A stretch of 64,000 bases of DNA from Zeimonas sp050187175 (GCA_050187175.1 JBFWXS010000014.1:32093-96092); one strand, 5' to 3'. Positions 42,149-53,620 are shown, counted from the stretch's first letter. The notes: a model not told the origin generated them from the letters alone. Made by a program: numbers and translations.

Positions 42149-43170
42149 CGGCCGCCTCGCTGATAGCGCCATACCGCGCGGTTGTGGCTGGCCAGGTCGT
42201 CGGAGAACTCGCTGCTGCCGTCGCCGCGCGCGACGAAGTACAAGGCCGGAATGTCGGCCGGCTGCATGGCGGCCTGCAACGATGCGCGGCCGACCAGCGC
42301 GATCGGCGTCGGCGGCAGGCCGGCGCGTGTATAGGTATTGAACTCGGTATGCGTCTGCAGGTCGCGCTTGCGCAGATTGCCGTCGAACGATGCGCCGAGT
42401 CCGTAGATGGTCGTCGGATCGCTCTGCAGCAGCATGCCGCGCTTGAGCCGATTGACGAACACCGCGGCGACCTTGTCGCGTTCGTCGGGACGGCCGGTTT
42501 CCTTCTCGATGATCGAAGCCATGATCAGCGCGTCGTAGGCGGACCGGTACGGCAGCCCGGCCTGCCGCGACTGCCAGGCGGCGTCGAGCGCCTGCTGCAG
42601 GCTGCGATAGGCGCGCTTGTACAGCTCCAGATCGGAGAGGCCCGGCGAGAAGGTGTACGTGTCGGGAAAGAACAGGCCTTCGGCCTGCGTCTCGGTGGCG
42701 CCGATCCGGCGCAGCAGCGCCGCCTCGTCGAGTCCGCGCGTCTCGTGTGTCAGATCGGGGTGGGCATCGACTGCGGCGCGCATCTGCTTGAAGGTCCAGC
42801 CCTCGATGAAGCGGATGTCGACGATCAGCACGTCGCCGCTGGCGATCTTGGCCAGCAGCCGGTCCAGGGTGATAGGCGCAGTGAATTCGTAGGTGCCCGC
42901 CTTCAGCTGGCCGTCCAGGCCGCGCCACTTGTACCACAGCCACATGCCGGTCGGCGTCACGTCGACGCCGTCGCGCCGCAGCGCGGCGGCGATCGTCCTG
43001 ACGCCGGCGCCCTTGGGCACGGTGAAGCGCAGCGGCGAGGCCTGCATCGCCAGCGGCGCCACGGCCGCGCGATGCCAGAACCAGCCGGCGGCCAGCAGCG
43101 GCGCGAGAATCAGGAGCAGCGACAGCGCCAGCAGCAGCCTGCGCGGTCGGCCTTTGGGCGCAACGGTCAT
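42145..43170 (-). CDS. mltG: endolytic transglycosylase MltG
   Basis: A 341-aa bitopic protein: cytoplasmic basic start, membrane span about 11-29 (LLLALSLLLILAPLLAAGWF), LysM-like region, then the YceG domain with the catalytic glutamate in IIEKETGRPDERDKVAAVF and GLFFPDTYTF. It cuts nascent glycan strands and sets their length. ATG at 43170. Divergent from ygfZ with 39 bp between starts. First gene of the tmk-holB-pilZ string. Confidence 0.94.
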   Translation of the reverse strand: MTVAPKGRPRRLLLALSLLLILAPLLAAGWFWHRAAVAPLAMQASPLRFTVPKGAGVRTIAAALRRDGVDVTPTGMWLWYKWRGLDGQLKAGTYEFTAPITLDRLLAKIASGDVLIVDIRFIEGWTFKQMRAAVDAHPDLTHETRGLDEAALLRRIGATETQAEGLFFPDTYTFSPGLSDLELYKRAYRSLQQALDAAWQSRQAGLPYRSAYDALIMASIIEKETGRPDERDKVAAVFVNRLKRGMLLQSDPTTIYGLGASFDGNLRKRDLQTHTEFNTYTRAGLPPTPIALVGRASLQAAMQPADIPALYFVARGDGSSEFSDDLASHNRAVWRYQRGGR

Positions 43171-43196
43171 CGGATCGGGCGGGGAGAACGGGTGCC

Positions 43197-43202
43197 TATA
43201 AT
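43197..43202 (+). promoter_or_regulatory. -10 box (TATAAT) for a probably leaderless ygfZ transcript
   Basis: Perfect TATAAT ends at 43202, placing the transcription start at 43209-43210, on the ygfZ ATG. No Shine-Dalgarno and no consensus -35 are visible in the 39-bp divergent gap with mltG. Confidence 0.5.
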
Positions 43203-43209
43203 AATCCGC

Positions 43210-44436
43210 ATGACCAACGCCGCTCGCTCCTCTCAGGATTCCACCCCGGCCGCGGCGGCAGGCGCGCCGCCGCCGTCGTCCGAAGCCGCAGGTTTCGACA
43301 TCGCGGCCGTTCGCGCCATGGCCGCCGCTTGCGGGGCGACGCTCGACCTGGACGCGTACGGGCCGGCGACCCGTTTCGATCCGGCCGCACGCGTCGATTC
43401 GGCGGCTCGGATCGACTCGGCAGGCAGCCCCGCCGCGGTGAATGCCCAAGCGGGCATCGTGCCGCCCTCGCTGCACGCGCTGAGCGCCGGCGCCGTCGCT
43501 CCGCTGCTCGATTGGGGACTGCTGCGGCTCGAGGGAGCCGACGCGGTTTCGTTCCTGCAGTCGCAGACGACCAACGACCTCGCCAAACAGCCGCTCGACG
43601 AAGCGCGTTGGCACGGCTACTGCACGGCCAAAGGACGCCTGCTGGCGACCATGCTGATCTGGCGCGACGAGGCTGCCGTCCGCCTGCTGCTGCCGCGCCC
43701 GCTGACGGCGGCCATCCGCAAGCGGCTGTCGATGTATGTGCTGCGGGCCAAGGCGAAGTTCAGCGACGAGTCGGACCACTACGCGCTGCTCGGCGTCTGC
43801 GGCGCCGGCGCGCCGGCCGCGCTCGCGTCGCTCGGATTGGCCGCGCCGGCGCCGATGCGGCTTGCCGCGGCCGCGCCGTTCACCGCGATCGGCCTGCCGG
43901 CCTGCCCGCTGGGCGGCGAGGCGCTGCCGCGCTGGTGGCTGCTGACGCCGGTCGAGCGCCTGCCGCAGCTATGGGCGCAGTTGAGCGCGTCGCTCGCGCC
44001 GGTGGGCAGCGAGGCCTGGCGCTGGATGGACATCCGCTGCGGCCTGCCGCGGATCGTACCGGCCACCAGCGAACAGTTCGTGCCGCAGATGCTGAACCTC
44101 GATGCGATCGACGGCGTCAGCTATACGAAGGGCTGCTATCCGGGACAGGAGATCGTCGCCCGCAGCCACTACCTCGGCAAGCTGAAGCGCCGCAGCTTCA
44201 TCGGCGAGCTGCAGGCCGGCGCTGCGCATGCTGCGCAGCCGCTGCCCGGCAGCGACGTGACCGACGCCGGCGGCGCGCCGGTCGGCATGGTGGTCAGCGC
44301 GGCCGCGACGCCGGAAGGCGGCGTCGCGCTGCTGTTCGAGTCGCAGATCGCGGCCGTTCAGGGCGAGGCCGGCGTGCGCGTCGACGGGCGCCCGGTTCGC
44401 GTGATCGAGCTGCCCTACCCGCTGCCGGCTCACTGA
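43210..44436 (+). CDS. ygfZ: YgfZ/GcvT-like folate-binding Fe-S cluster repair protein
   Basis: A 408-aa tetrahydrofolate-binding protein that helps assemble or repair Fe-S enzymes. The signature TKGCYPGQEIVAR is intact. About 100 N-terminal residues are longer than usual, with an Ala/Asp/Ser repeat (PATRFDPAARVDSAARIDSA) coded by short DNA repeats. ATG at 43210 is 8 bp after a TATAAT. Divergent from mltG; the NRDE gene follows after 45 bp. Confidence 0.92.
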   Translation: MTNAARSSQDSTPAAAAGAPPPSSEAAGFDIAAVRAMAAACGATLDLDAYGPATRFDPAARVDSAARIDSAGSPAAVNAQAGIVPPSLHALSAGAVAPLLDWGLLRLEGADAVSFLQSQTTNDLAKQPLDEARWHGYCTAKGRLLATMLIWRDEAAVRLLLPRPLTAAIRKRLSMYVLRAKAKFSDESDHYALLGVCGAGAPAALASLGLAAPAPMRLAAAAPFTAIGLPACPLGGEALPRWWLLTPVERLPQLWAQLSASLAPVGSEAWRWMDIRCGLPRIVPATSEQFVPQMLNLDAIDGVSYTKGCYPGQEIVARSHYLGKLKRRSFIGELQAGAAHAAQPLPGSDVTDAGGAPVGMVVSAAATPEGGVALLFESQIAAVQGEAGVRVDGRPVRVIELPYPLPAH

Positions 44437-44481
44437 GCAGCGAATGAATCGCTCGCATCCCTGCTGTCCGCGGTACGCGCC

Positions 44482-45309
44482 ATGTGCCTGATCGCGTTCG
44501 ACTGGCGTCCCGGGCATGACCGTCCGCTGGTGATGGCCGCCAACCGCGACGAATCGTACGAGCGGCCGACCGCAGCGGCCGGCTGGTGGCCCGGCGCAAG
44601 CGAGGTCTACGGCGGGCGCGACCTGCTGGCCGGCGGCAGCTGGCTGGCCATGGATCGCGGCGGCCGCCTGGCAGCGGTGACCAATGTGCGCGAAGCGCAG
44701 CCCGTGCTGGGCCGCCGTTCGCGCGGCGAGCTGGTCAGCGGATTCCTGCTCGGCGAGCTCGATCTGCATGACTACGCGCAGCAGGTCGCCGACGCCGCCG
44801 ACGACTACTCGGGCTTCAATCTGCTGCTGTTCGAGACGCGCGGCGAGGGACGCGCGTTCTACGTGTCGAACCGCGCGCCGGTGCGCCTTGCGCCGGTTCC
44901 CGCGGGCGTCCACGGCCTGTCGAACCATCTGCTCGATACCGACTGGCCCAAGGTGCGGCGCCTGGTGCGCCGGCTGGCCGACGCAACGGATTCGACGCAG
45001 CCGCTGGAAGCAGCGCTGCTGCAGGCGCTGGCCGATCGCGAGCTGCCGCCCGATGACGAGCTGCCGGACACCGGCGTCGGCGCCGAACGCGAACGGCTGC
45101 TGGCGCCGGCCTTCATCTATGGCCCGGCGCGCAGCTATGGCACGCGCGCTTCGACCGTGGTCGTCGTCGACCGCGACGGCACCGACTATATCGAACGCAG
45201 CTGGCGTCCCGGCGCGGAGGGTCCGGTCGAGGCCGGCACGGTCCGCGCGCGGATTCAGCCCGGCGCGGCGCGCTGCATGCGTACGTGCGCGATGCCGACC
45301 TCGTCGTAG
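44482..45309 (+). CDS. NRDE-family (TANGO2-like) protein
   Basis: A 275-aa protein starting MCLIAFDWRPG with the family motif AANRDE (18-23), FNLLLFETRGEG and a TRASTVVVVD stretch near the C-terminus. The NRDE/TANGO2 family has been linked to haem handling, but bacterial function is unsettled. Its last 55 bp overlap the convergent GNAT gene. Confidence 0.9.
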   Translation: MCLIAFDWRPGHDRPLVMAANRDESYERPTAAAGWWPGASEVYGGRDLLAGGSWLAMDRGGRLAAVTNVREAQPVLGRRSRGELVSGFLLGELDLHDYAQQVADAADDYSGFNLLLFETRGEGRAFYVSNRAPVRLAPVPAGVHGLSNHLLDTDWPKVRRLVRRLADATDSTQPLEAALLQALADRELPPDDELPDTGVGAERERLLAPAFIYGPARSYGTRASTVVVVDRDGTDYIERSWRPGAEGPVEAGTVRARIQPGAARCMRTCAMPTSS

Positions 45310-45707
45310 GGCTCGCCCACCGGCGAGAAGCCGTGCCGCCGATAAAAGCCTTCGACGGCGCATTGCGCGCTCAGCTCCAGCATCCGGTGGCCGCGTGCGT
45401 CGCCCTGCTCGATCAGCCGCAGCAGGATCAGCGAGCCGATACCCGCCGAACGCCAGTCGGCCAGCACCGCCATGCGGCCGATGTGGCCGTCCGGCAGCAG
45501 CCGGCCGGTGCCGACCGGCGTGCCGTCGGCCGCATAAGCGACGCAGTGCAGCGAGTCGGCGTCGCGCGAATCCCATTCCTCTTCGGCCGGAATGCCCTGC
45601 TCCACGACGAACACCGCGCTGCGCACGGCGCCGGCATCGGCGCCCAGCAGCGCCCAGTCGCCGCAGCGCAGGCTGACCGCGCTGCCATGGGCGGGCTTGC
45701 CGTTCAT
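45255..45707 (-). CDS. GNAT-family N-acetyltransferase
   Basis: A 150-aa acetyltransferase of the ElaA-like group: FVVEQGIPAEEEWDSRD near residue 33-50 and the acetyl-CoA loop MAVLADWRSAGIGSLIL. Substrate unknown. ATG at 45707; last gene of the long minus-strand operon that starts with the fadB-like gene, four bases after the YbgC-like gene. Confidence 0.88.
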   Translation of the reverse strand: MNGKPAHGSAVSLRCGDWALLGADAGAVRSAVFVVEQGIPAEEEWDSRDADSLHCVAYAADGTPVGTGRLLPDGHIGRMAVLADWRSAGIGSLILLRLIEQGDARGHRMLELSAQCAVEGFYRRHGFSPVGEPYDEVGIAHVRMQRAAPG

Positions 45708-45711
45708 CGCG

Positions 45712-46140
45712 TCACTCCTGCGGCTTGACCCGCTCGAAGTCGCGCAGCAGGCCGCGGAACTCCGGCGGCACCGGCAGCGAGCTGCCGTCATGCGCGTGCA
45801 CGTAGACGTTCTGGCCGCTGATCAGGTGCTGGTCTTCGCGATGGATCTCGAACAGCAACGACAGGCTGCTGCGGCCGATGCGCTCGGTGCGAACGCAGAC
45901 CTCGAGCAGATCGTCGAAGCGCGCCGGTGCATGGAACTCGACCGTCGACTTGACGACGTACAGCCGCTCGAAGATCTCGCGCAGCCGCTGCGGATCGCCT
46001 TCGGCCACCGCGCGCCAGTACTCGGTGACGCCTACGTCGAAGTACATCAGGTAGTGCGCGTTGAACACGACGCCTTGCATGTCGGCCTCGGCCCAGCGGA
46101 CGCGCAGCGGATGTGTGAAGCTGAATTGTTCGCGAGCCAT
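45712..46140 (-). CDS. YbgC-like acyl-CoA thioesterase
   Basis: A 142-aa single hotdog-fold protein with the 4-hydroxybenzoyl-CoA thioesterase motif RWAEADMQGVVFNAHYLMYF, D20 being the usual catalytic aspartate. It hydrolyses short or aromatic acyl-CoAs. Sits in the beta-oxidation operon, 21 bp after the oxidoreductase gene. Confidence 0.88.
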   Translation of the reverse strand: MAREQFSFTHPLRVRWAEADMQGVVFNAHYLMYFDVGVTEYWRAVAEGDPQRLREIFERLYVVKSTVEFHAPARFDDLLEVCVRTERIGRSSLSLLFEIHREDQHLISGQNVYVHAHDGSSLPVPPEFRGLLRDFERVKPQE

Positions 46141-46161
46141 GCTTGTCGGTGCGGCGGCGGG

Positions 46162-47157
46162 TTAGACCAGCTTGACCAGCTGCTTGCCGATGTTGCGCCC
46201 GGCCAGCAGCCCGATGAAGGCGCTGGGCGCCGATTCGATTCCTTCCGCGATGGTCTCGCGGTAGCGCAGCCGGCCCTCGGCGACTTCCTCGCTCAGCTCG
46301 CGCAGCGCTTCGGGCCAGTCCTCCTGGTGCTCGGACACGATGAAGCCCTGCACGCGCAGCCGGTTGACCAGGACCGAGCGGAAGTGGTTGATCGGCATCG
46401 GCGCCCCGTCGTAGCCCGCGATGAGGCCGCAGACGGCGATGCGTCCGAACGCGTTCATGCGGCGCAGCGCAGCGTCGAACAGCTCGCCGCCGACGTTCTC
46501 GAAGACGCCGTCGATGCCGTCGGGTGTCGCCGCCTTCAGCGCGGCCTGTGCGTCGCCGGTCTTGTAGTCGATGCACGCGTCGAAGCCGTAGCTGCCGGTG
46601 ACCAGCGCGCACTTCTCGGCGCCCCCGGCAATGCCGACGACGCGGCAGCCTTTGGCCTTGGCCAGCTGGCCCACCACCGAGCCGACGGCGCCGGCCGCGG
46701 CCGATACCAGCACCGTTTCGCCGGCCTTTGGCTCGATGATGCGGTTCAGGCCGTACCAGGCTGTGATGCCCGGCATGCCCACTGCCCCCAGGTAGGCCGA
46801 CAGCGGGATGCGGCGCGTATCGAGCTTGCGCAGGTCCTTGCCGTCGCTGACGCCGTACGACTGCCAGCCGAACATGCCGAGCACGGCGTCGCCGACGGCG
46901 AAGCGCGGATTGCGGCTCTCCACCACTTCGCCGGCCGTGCCGCCTATCATGACCTCGTCCAGCGGCTGCGGCTTGGCGTACGAGCGCGCGTCATCCATGC
47001 GGCCGCGCATGTACGGGTCCAGCGACAGGAAATGGTTGCGCACCAGGACCTGGCCGTCGGCCAGCGCCGGCAGCGGCCGCTCGACCAGCCGGAAATCATC
47101 GGCGCTGGCCGCGCCTTGCGGCCGGCGCGCCAGCAGCCATTGACGATTCATCGTCAT
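46162..47157 (-). CDS. zinc-independent NADP-dependent oxidoreductase (MDR family, CurA-like)
   Basis: A 331-aa medium-chain reductase with the LTB4-dehydrogenase/CurA features FLSLDPYMRGRMDD and the nucleotide loop SAAAGAVGSVVGQLAKAKG. No zinc-ligand cysteines. It reduces activated double bonds such as enones. ATG at 47157 overlaps the upstream thioesterase stop (ATGA); a second ATG is two codons later. Confidence 0.9.
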   Translation of the reverse strand: MTMNRQWLLARRPQGAASADDFRLVERPLPALADGQVLVRNHFLSLDPYMRGRMDDARSYAKPQPLDEVMIGGTAGEVVESRNPRFAVGDAVLGMFGWQSYGVSDGKDLRKLDTRRIPLSAYLGAVGMPGITAWYGLNRIIEPKAGETVLVSAAAGAVGSVVGQLAKAKGCRVVGIAGGAEKCALVTGSYGFDACIDYKTGDAQAALKAATPDGIDGVFENVGGELFDAALRRMNAFGRIAVCGLIAGYDGAPMPINHFRSVLVNRLRVQGFIVSEHQEDWPEALRELSEEVAEGRLRYRETIAEGIESAPSAFIGLLAGRNIGKQLVKLV

Positions 47158-47564
47158 GTCGAGGCACTCCTGCGACGCAGCAGCTTGAACGTACCCGAGC
47201 CGCGCGCCACCAGCTCGCCGTCCTCGTCGAGCACGTCGGCTTCGCAGAACAGCAGGCTCGCGGTCTTGTGCACGCAGCGGCCTTCGGCGCGCAGCTTGCC
47301 GACGCCGGCGCGGATGAACGACACCTTCATCTCTATCGTCACCGAGTTGGTCTCGCGCTGCTGCGGCTCTTCCGACAGCGAGCGCGCCGCCATGGCCATG
47401 GCCACGTCTATCATCGTCGTCAGCAGGCCGCCGTGGACGACGCCGCGCGAGTTCTGATGATGCGGCCCCGGCTCCACTTCCAGCAGCGAGCGGCCTTCCC
47501 GGTAGTCGACGACGCGCAGGCCGACGTGCTGGGCGAACGGAATGTCGGGAACGAACAGGCTCAT
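47154..47564 (-). CDS. PaaI-family hotdog thioesterase
   Basis: A 136-aa hotdog protein with NSRGVVHGGLLTTMIDVAMA, the PaaI/YdiI motif around HGG. It cleaves acyl-CoA thioesters, probably clearing dead-end CoA intermediates. Overlaps both neighbours by four bases, so translation is coupled to the SDR gene upstream. Confidence 0.9.
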   Translation of the reverse strand: MSLFVPDIPFAQHVGLRVVDYREGRSLLEVEPGPHHQNSRGVVHGGLLTTMIDVAMAMAARSLSEEPQQRETNSVTIEMKVSFIRAGVGKLRAEGRCVHKTASLLFCEADVLDEDGELVARGSGTFKLLRRRSAST

Positions 47565-48337
47565 ATCGCGGACGCTCCGCCGTCGACGGCCAGGATCTGA
47601 CCGGTGATGTGCTTGCCTGCATTCGAGCAGAACAGCACTGCGGCGCCCTTCAGGTCCTCGTCGTCGCCGATGCGCTGCAGCGGCGTGGTCTGCAGCAGCT
47701 GCTGCTCGATCTTGTCCAGCGTCGCACGCGTCATCTTCGACGGAAAATAGCCCGGCGCCAGCGCATTGACGGTGATGCCGTAACGCCCCCATTCGGCTGC
47801 CAGCGCGCGCGTGAAGTTGACCACCCCGCCCTTCGTCGTGTTATAGCCGATCGTCTGCATCACCGAGATCGGATTGCCGCGCAGTCCGGCCACCGATGCG
47901 ACGTTCAGGATGCGGCCGTAGCGGCGCGGAATCATAGAGCGCTTGCCTATCGTCTGCGTCAGTACGAAGGTGCCGGTGAGGTTCAGGTTCAGCAGCTTCT
48001 GCCAGCCTTCGAGCGGATAGTCTTCGGCCGGTGCGCCCCACGAGGCCCCGGCATTGTTGACCAGGATGTCGCACTGCCCGAGCTGCCCGAGCGCCGCATC
48101 GGCGAACGCGGTGACCGACTCCGGCCGGCCGAAGTCGGCGCAGGCGTAGTGCGCCGTCACGCCCAGCTGGCGCAGATGCTCGACGGCCTCGCGCAGTTCG
48201 TCTTCCTTGCGCGCGGCGACCAGCACTTCGGCGCCCATCTCGCCGAGCGCCTCGGCGATCTGCAGGCCGAGGCCGCGCGAGCCGCCCGTGACGATGGCCT
48301 TGCGGCCGCTCAGATCCAGCGCATTCTTCAGTGACAT
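47561..48337 (-). CDS. SDR-family oxidoreductase
   Basis: A 258-aa classical short-chain dehydrogenase: TGGSRGLGLQIAE (cofactor loop), NNAG, catalytic serine in NVASVAG, and YNTTKGG carrying Tyr and Lys of the YxxxK motif. Length and GYFPSKMTRATLD tail suit a 3-oxoacyl- or 3-hydroxyacyl-CoA/ACP-type reductase. It is 52 bp downstream of the acyl-CoA dehydrogenase gene, after a hairpin. Confidence 0.9.
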   Translation of the reverse strand: MSLKNALDLSGRKAIVTGGSRGLGLQIAEALGEMGAEVLVAARKEDELREAVEHLRQLGVTAHYACADFGRPESVTAFADAALGQLGQCDILVNNAGASWGAPAEDYPLEGWQKLLNLNLTGTFVLTQTIGKRSMIPRRYGRILNVASVAGLRGNPISVMQTIGYNTTKGGVVNFTRALAAEWGRYGITVNALAPGYFPSKMTRATLDKIEQQLLQTTPLQRIGDDEDLKGAAVLFCSNAGKHITGQILAVDGGASAI

Positions 48338-48362
48338 CCACCACTCCAGTCAAGGCAAGGAT

Positions 48363-48385
48363 GGGCGCATCGCCGCGATGCGCCC
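48363..48385 (-). other. intercistronic hairpin between acyl-CoA dehydrogenase and SDR genes
   Basis: Perfect 10-bp stem GGGCGCATCG / CGATGCGCCC with a CCG loop, four bases after the dehydrogenase stop. No T-tract follows on the minus strand, so it is more likely an mRNA-stabilising or processing element than a terminator. Confidence 0.6.
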
Positions 48386-48389
48386 GCGC

Positions 48390-50279
48390 TCAGAACCATT
48401 CGTCGCGCATGTCCAGCGAGGTCGTGTCGACGGCATCGAGGCGGTCGAGCATAGGATCGATCTTCGGCAGTTCCCAGCGCAGGAAGTAGCGCGCCGCCTG
48501 CTGCTTGCCGAGATAGAAATCGCGCTCGTCGCCCGCGGCGGCGGTGCCGCCGGCATCGAGCGCCGCCTGCGCCACCAGAGCCTGTTCGAGCCAGACCCAC
48601 GCGATGACATGATGCCCGAACGCCTCGAGGAATGCGCTGGCGTTGGCCAGCCGGCGTTCCGCATCGGGCTCGGCCGCTAGGCGCTCTATCGTCTGCGCCA
48701 GCCGGCGGCCGGCCGCTGCCAGCGCGCCGGCCAGTTCCGGCCAGTCGGCGCCGCTGCGCCCGGCGCGCGCGATCGTGGCCTCGATGCGCCGCTGCAGCTC
48801 GGCCAGGGCCCGGCCGCCGTCGGCCGGCACCTTGCGGCCGAGCAGGTCCATGCCCTGGATGCCGTGCGTGCCTTCGTGGATCGGGTTCAGCCGGTTGTCG
48901 CGGTAGAACTGCTCGACGCGGTAGTCGCGCGTATAGCCGTAGCCACCGTGCACCTGGATGGCCAGGCTGTTCGCCTCCAGGCACCACTGCGACGGCCAGC
49001 TCTTGGCGACCGGCGTCAGCAGTTCCAGCAGCCGATGAGCGGTCTCGCGTTCGCCGGCATCGGGATGAGTGCGCTCGTCGTCGACCAGCCGCGCGCAGAA
49101 CAGATTCAGTGCCAGCGCGCCCTCGGCGTAGGCTTTCTGGGCCAGCAGCATGCGGCGCACGTCGGCGTGCGCCACGATGGGTACCGGCGGACTGGCCGGA
49201 TCCTTCTGGCCGGAGCGCCGGCCCTGCGGGCGGTTGCGGGCGTAGTCCAGCGCGTGCAGGTAACCGGTATAGCCGAGCGCGATCGCGCCCATGCCGACGC
49301 CGATTCGTGCCTCGTTCATCATGTGGAACATGCAGGCCAGCCCGCGGCCCGCTTCGCCAACCAGCCAGCCGACTGCGCCGGCCCGACCGCCCGGCGTGAA
49401 GCGTCCTTCGCCGAAGTTCAGCAGGCAGTTGGTGGTGCCGCGATAGCCCATCTTGTGATTGAGGCCGGCCAGCGCGATGTCGTTGCGCTCGCCCCTGTCG
49501 GCCGCTCCGCTCTTCCCGACGCCGTCCACGGCCGGCAGCCATTTGGGCACGACGAACAGCGAGATGCCGCCGACGCCCGCCGGCAGCTTGCCGTCGGCGG
49601 CCGGGATCTTGGCCAGCACCAGATGCACGATGTTCGCCGACAGCTCGTGCTCGCCGCCCGAGATCCACATCTTGTTGCCGCTGAGCCGGTAGCTGCCGTC
49701 GGCCTGCGGCTCGGCACGCGTGCGGATGTCGGCCAGCGACGAACCGGCCTGCGGCTCCGACAGGCACATCGTGCCGAAGTAGCGCCCCTCCAGCATGGGG
49801 CGCACCCAGCGCTCGATCTGTTCGGAACTGCCATGCGCCAGCAGCAGATTGGCGTTGCCCACCGTCAGCATCGGATAGGCAGCCGCACCGACGCTGGCCG
49901 CGGTGACATACGCGAAGCAGACGCGCTCGACCGAATACGGCAGCTGCATGCCGCCGTATTCGTAGTCGTGCGCCGCGGCGATCAGCCCGGCGTCGCGGAA
50001 TACGCCCAGCGCCTCCGCCAGCGCCGGCGGATTGCTGACGCGCTCGCCGTCGAAGCTGGGCTCGTTCGCGTCCAGCGTCTGGTTGATCGGATAGAAATGA
50101 TCGACCGCGACCCGCTCGGCCGTATCCATCGCGGCGTCGAAGGTTTCGCGCGAGTGATCGCTGAAGCGGTCACGCTGCGTGAGCGCCAGCGTGCCCAGCC
50201 ATTCGTACAGAATGAACTCGGCATCGCGGCGCGACAGCAGTTTCGAGGCAAGCGGCCGCGCCGCGGATGAAGCGCTCAT
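48390..50279 (-). CDS. acyl-CoA dehydrogenase with extended C-terminus
   Basis: A 629-aa flavoenzyme. N-terminal AidB/FadE5-like domain to about 170, middle domain with CLSEPQAGSSLADIRT and KMWISGGEHE, and the C-terminal domain with QVHGGYGYTRDYRVEQFYRD (arginine and catalytic region), then about 120 extra helical residues. It oxidises acyl-CoA to enoyl-CoA in the operon with the thiolase and fadB-like gene. ATG at 50279, five bases downstream of the thiolase gene. Confidence 0.93.
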   Translation of the reverse strand: MSASSAARPLASKLLSRRDAEFILYEWLGTLALTQRDRFSDHSRETFDAAMDTAERVAVDHFYPINQTLDANEPSFDGERVSNPPALAEALGVFRDAGLIAAAHDYEYGGMQLPYSVERVCFAYVTAASVGAAAYPMLTVGNANLLLAHGSSEQIERWVRPMLEGRYFGTMCLSEPQAGSSLADIRTRAEPQADGSYRLSGNKMWISGGEHELSANIVHLVLAKIPAADGKLPAGVGGISLFVVPKWLPAVDGVGKSGAADRGERNDIALAGLNHKMGYRGTTNCLLNFGEGRFTPGGRAGAVGWLVGEAGRGLACMFHMMNEARIGVGMGAIALGYTGYLHALDYARNRPQGRRSGQKDPASPPVPIVAHADVRRMLLAQKAYAEGALALNLFCARLVDDERTHPDAGERETAHRLLELLTPVAKSWPSQWCLEANSLAIQVHGGYGYTRDYRVEQFYRDNRLNPIHEGTHGIQGMDLLGRKVPADGGRALAELQRRIEATIARAGRSGADWPELAGALAAAGRRLAQTIERLAAEPDAERRLANASAFLEAFGHHVIAWVWLEQALVAQAALDAGGTAAAGDERDFYLGKQQAARYFLRWELPKIDPMLDRLDAVDTTSLDMRDEWF

Positions 50280-50284
50280 GGACG

Positions 50285-51463
50285 TCAGATGATCTCGAAC
50301 AGGCCGGCCGCTCCCATGCCGCCGCCGATGCACATCGTGACCACCGCCAGCTTGGCGCCGCGGCGGCGGCCTTCGATCAGCGCATGGCCGGTCAACCGCT
50401 GGCCGCTCATGCCGTACGGATGACCGACCGCGATCGCGCCGCCGTTGACGTTGAGCCGGTCGGCCGGAATGCCGAGCCGGTCGCGGCAGTACAGCACCTG
50501 CACCGCGAAGGCCTCGTTCAGCTCCCACAGGTCGATGTCGGCGACCGACTTGCCGGTGCGCTCGAGCAGCTTGGGCACGGCGAACACCGGGCCGATGCCC
50601 ATCTCGTCCGGCTCGCAGCCGGCCACCGCAAAGCCGCGGAAATAGCCGAGCGGCTTCAGGCCGCGCTTCTCGGCCAGCTTCGCATCCATCACGACGCAGG
50701 CGCCGGCGCCGTCCGAGAACTGGCTGGCATTGCCGGCGGTGATCACGCCGCCGGGGATCGCCGGGCGGATCTGCGCCACGCCTTCCAGCGTCGTGTCGGC
50801 GCGGCGGCCTTCGTCGTCGGACAGCGTCACTTCGCGCGTGCCCAGCTGGCCGCTGGCCTTGTCCGCCGTCGCCATGCGCACGGTGATCGGCACGATCTCG
50901 TCGGTGAACTTGCCGGCCGCGGCCGCGGCGCTGGCGCGCTGCTGGCTCTGCACGCCGTACTCGTCCTGCCGCTCGCGCGCGATGCCGTAGCGCTTGGCGA
51001 CCATCTCGGCGGTCTGCAGCATCGGCCAGTAGACCTCGGGCTTGCTGTGCTTCAGCCCCTTGTCCTGGAACATGTGGTGATTCATTTCGTTCTGCACGCA
51101 CGAGATCGACTCCAGGCCGCCGGCGACGTAGATGTCGCCCTCGCCGGCGATGATCCGCTGCGCCGCCATCGCGATCGTCTGCAGGCCCGACGAGCAGAAC
51201 CGGTTGACCGTGACGCCGGAGACGGTGACCGGGCAGCCGGCGGCCAGCGCCGCCTGCCGCGCGATGTTCCAGCCGGTCGCGCCTTCAGGGTTGGCGCAGC
51301 CCATCAGCACGTCCTCGACCTCGCCCGGCTCGATGCCGGCGCGTTCGATGGCCGCGCGCACGACGTGCCCGCCCATCGTCGCGCCGTGCGTCATGTTCAG
51401 CGCACCGCGCCAGGACTTGGCCAAGCCGGTGCGAGCCGTCGAGACAATTACTGCTTCACGCAT
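50285..51463 (-). CDS. acetyl-CoA acyltransferase (thiolase)
   Basis: A 392-aa thiolase with nucleophile Cys in VNRFCSSGLQT (near 90), GGAIAVGHPYGMSG and the second cysteine in TMCIGGGMGAAGLFE. It cleaves 3-ketoacyl-CoA in the last step of beta-oxidation. Lies 19 bp after the fadB-like gene; FadA equivalent by context. Confidence 0.95.
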   Translation of the reverse strand: MREAVIVSTARTGLAKSWRGALNMTHGATMGGHVVRAAIERAGIEPGEVEDVLMGCANPEGATGWNIARQAALAAGCPVTVSGVTVNRFCSSGLQTIAMAAQRIIAGEGDIYVAGGLESISCVQNEMNHHMFQDKGLKHSKPEVYWPMLQTAEMVAKRYGIARERQDEYGVQSQQRASAAAAAGKFTDEIVPITVRMATADKASGQLGTREVTLSDDEGRRADTTLEGVAQIRPAIPGGVITAGNASQFSDGAGACVVMDAKLAEKRGLKPLGYFRGFAVAGCEPDEMGIGPVFAVPKLLERTGKSVADIDLWELNEAFAVQVLYCRDRLGIPADRLNVNGGAIAVGHPYGMSGQRLTGHALIEGRRRGAKLAVVTMCIGGGMGAAGLFEII

Positions 51464-51482
51464 TCGATTTTCCTTTGTTCGC

Positions 51483-53576
<2,094 letters not shown>

Positions 53577-53620
53577 TGAGGGTTCCCGTGAGTTGAGGGA
53601 GGTGTCCCGAGGTGGGCTGG

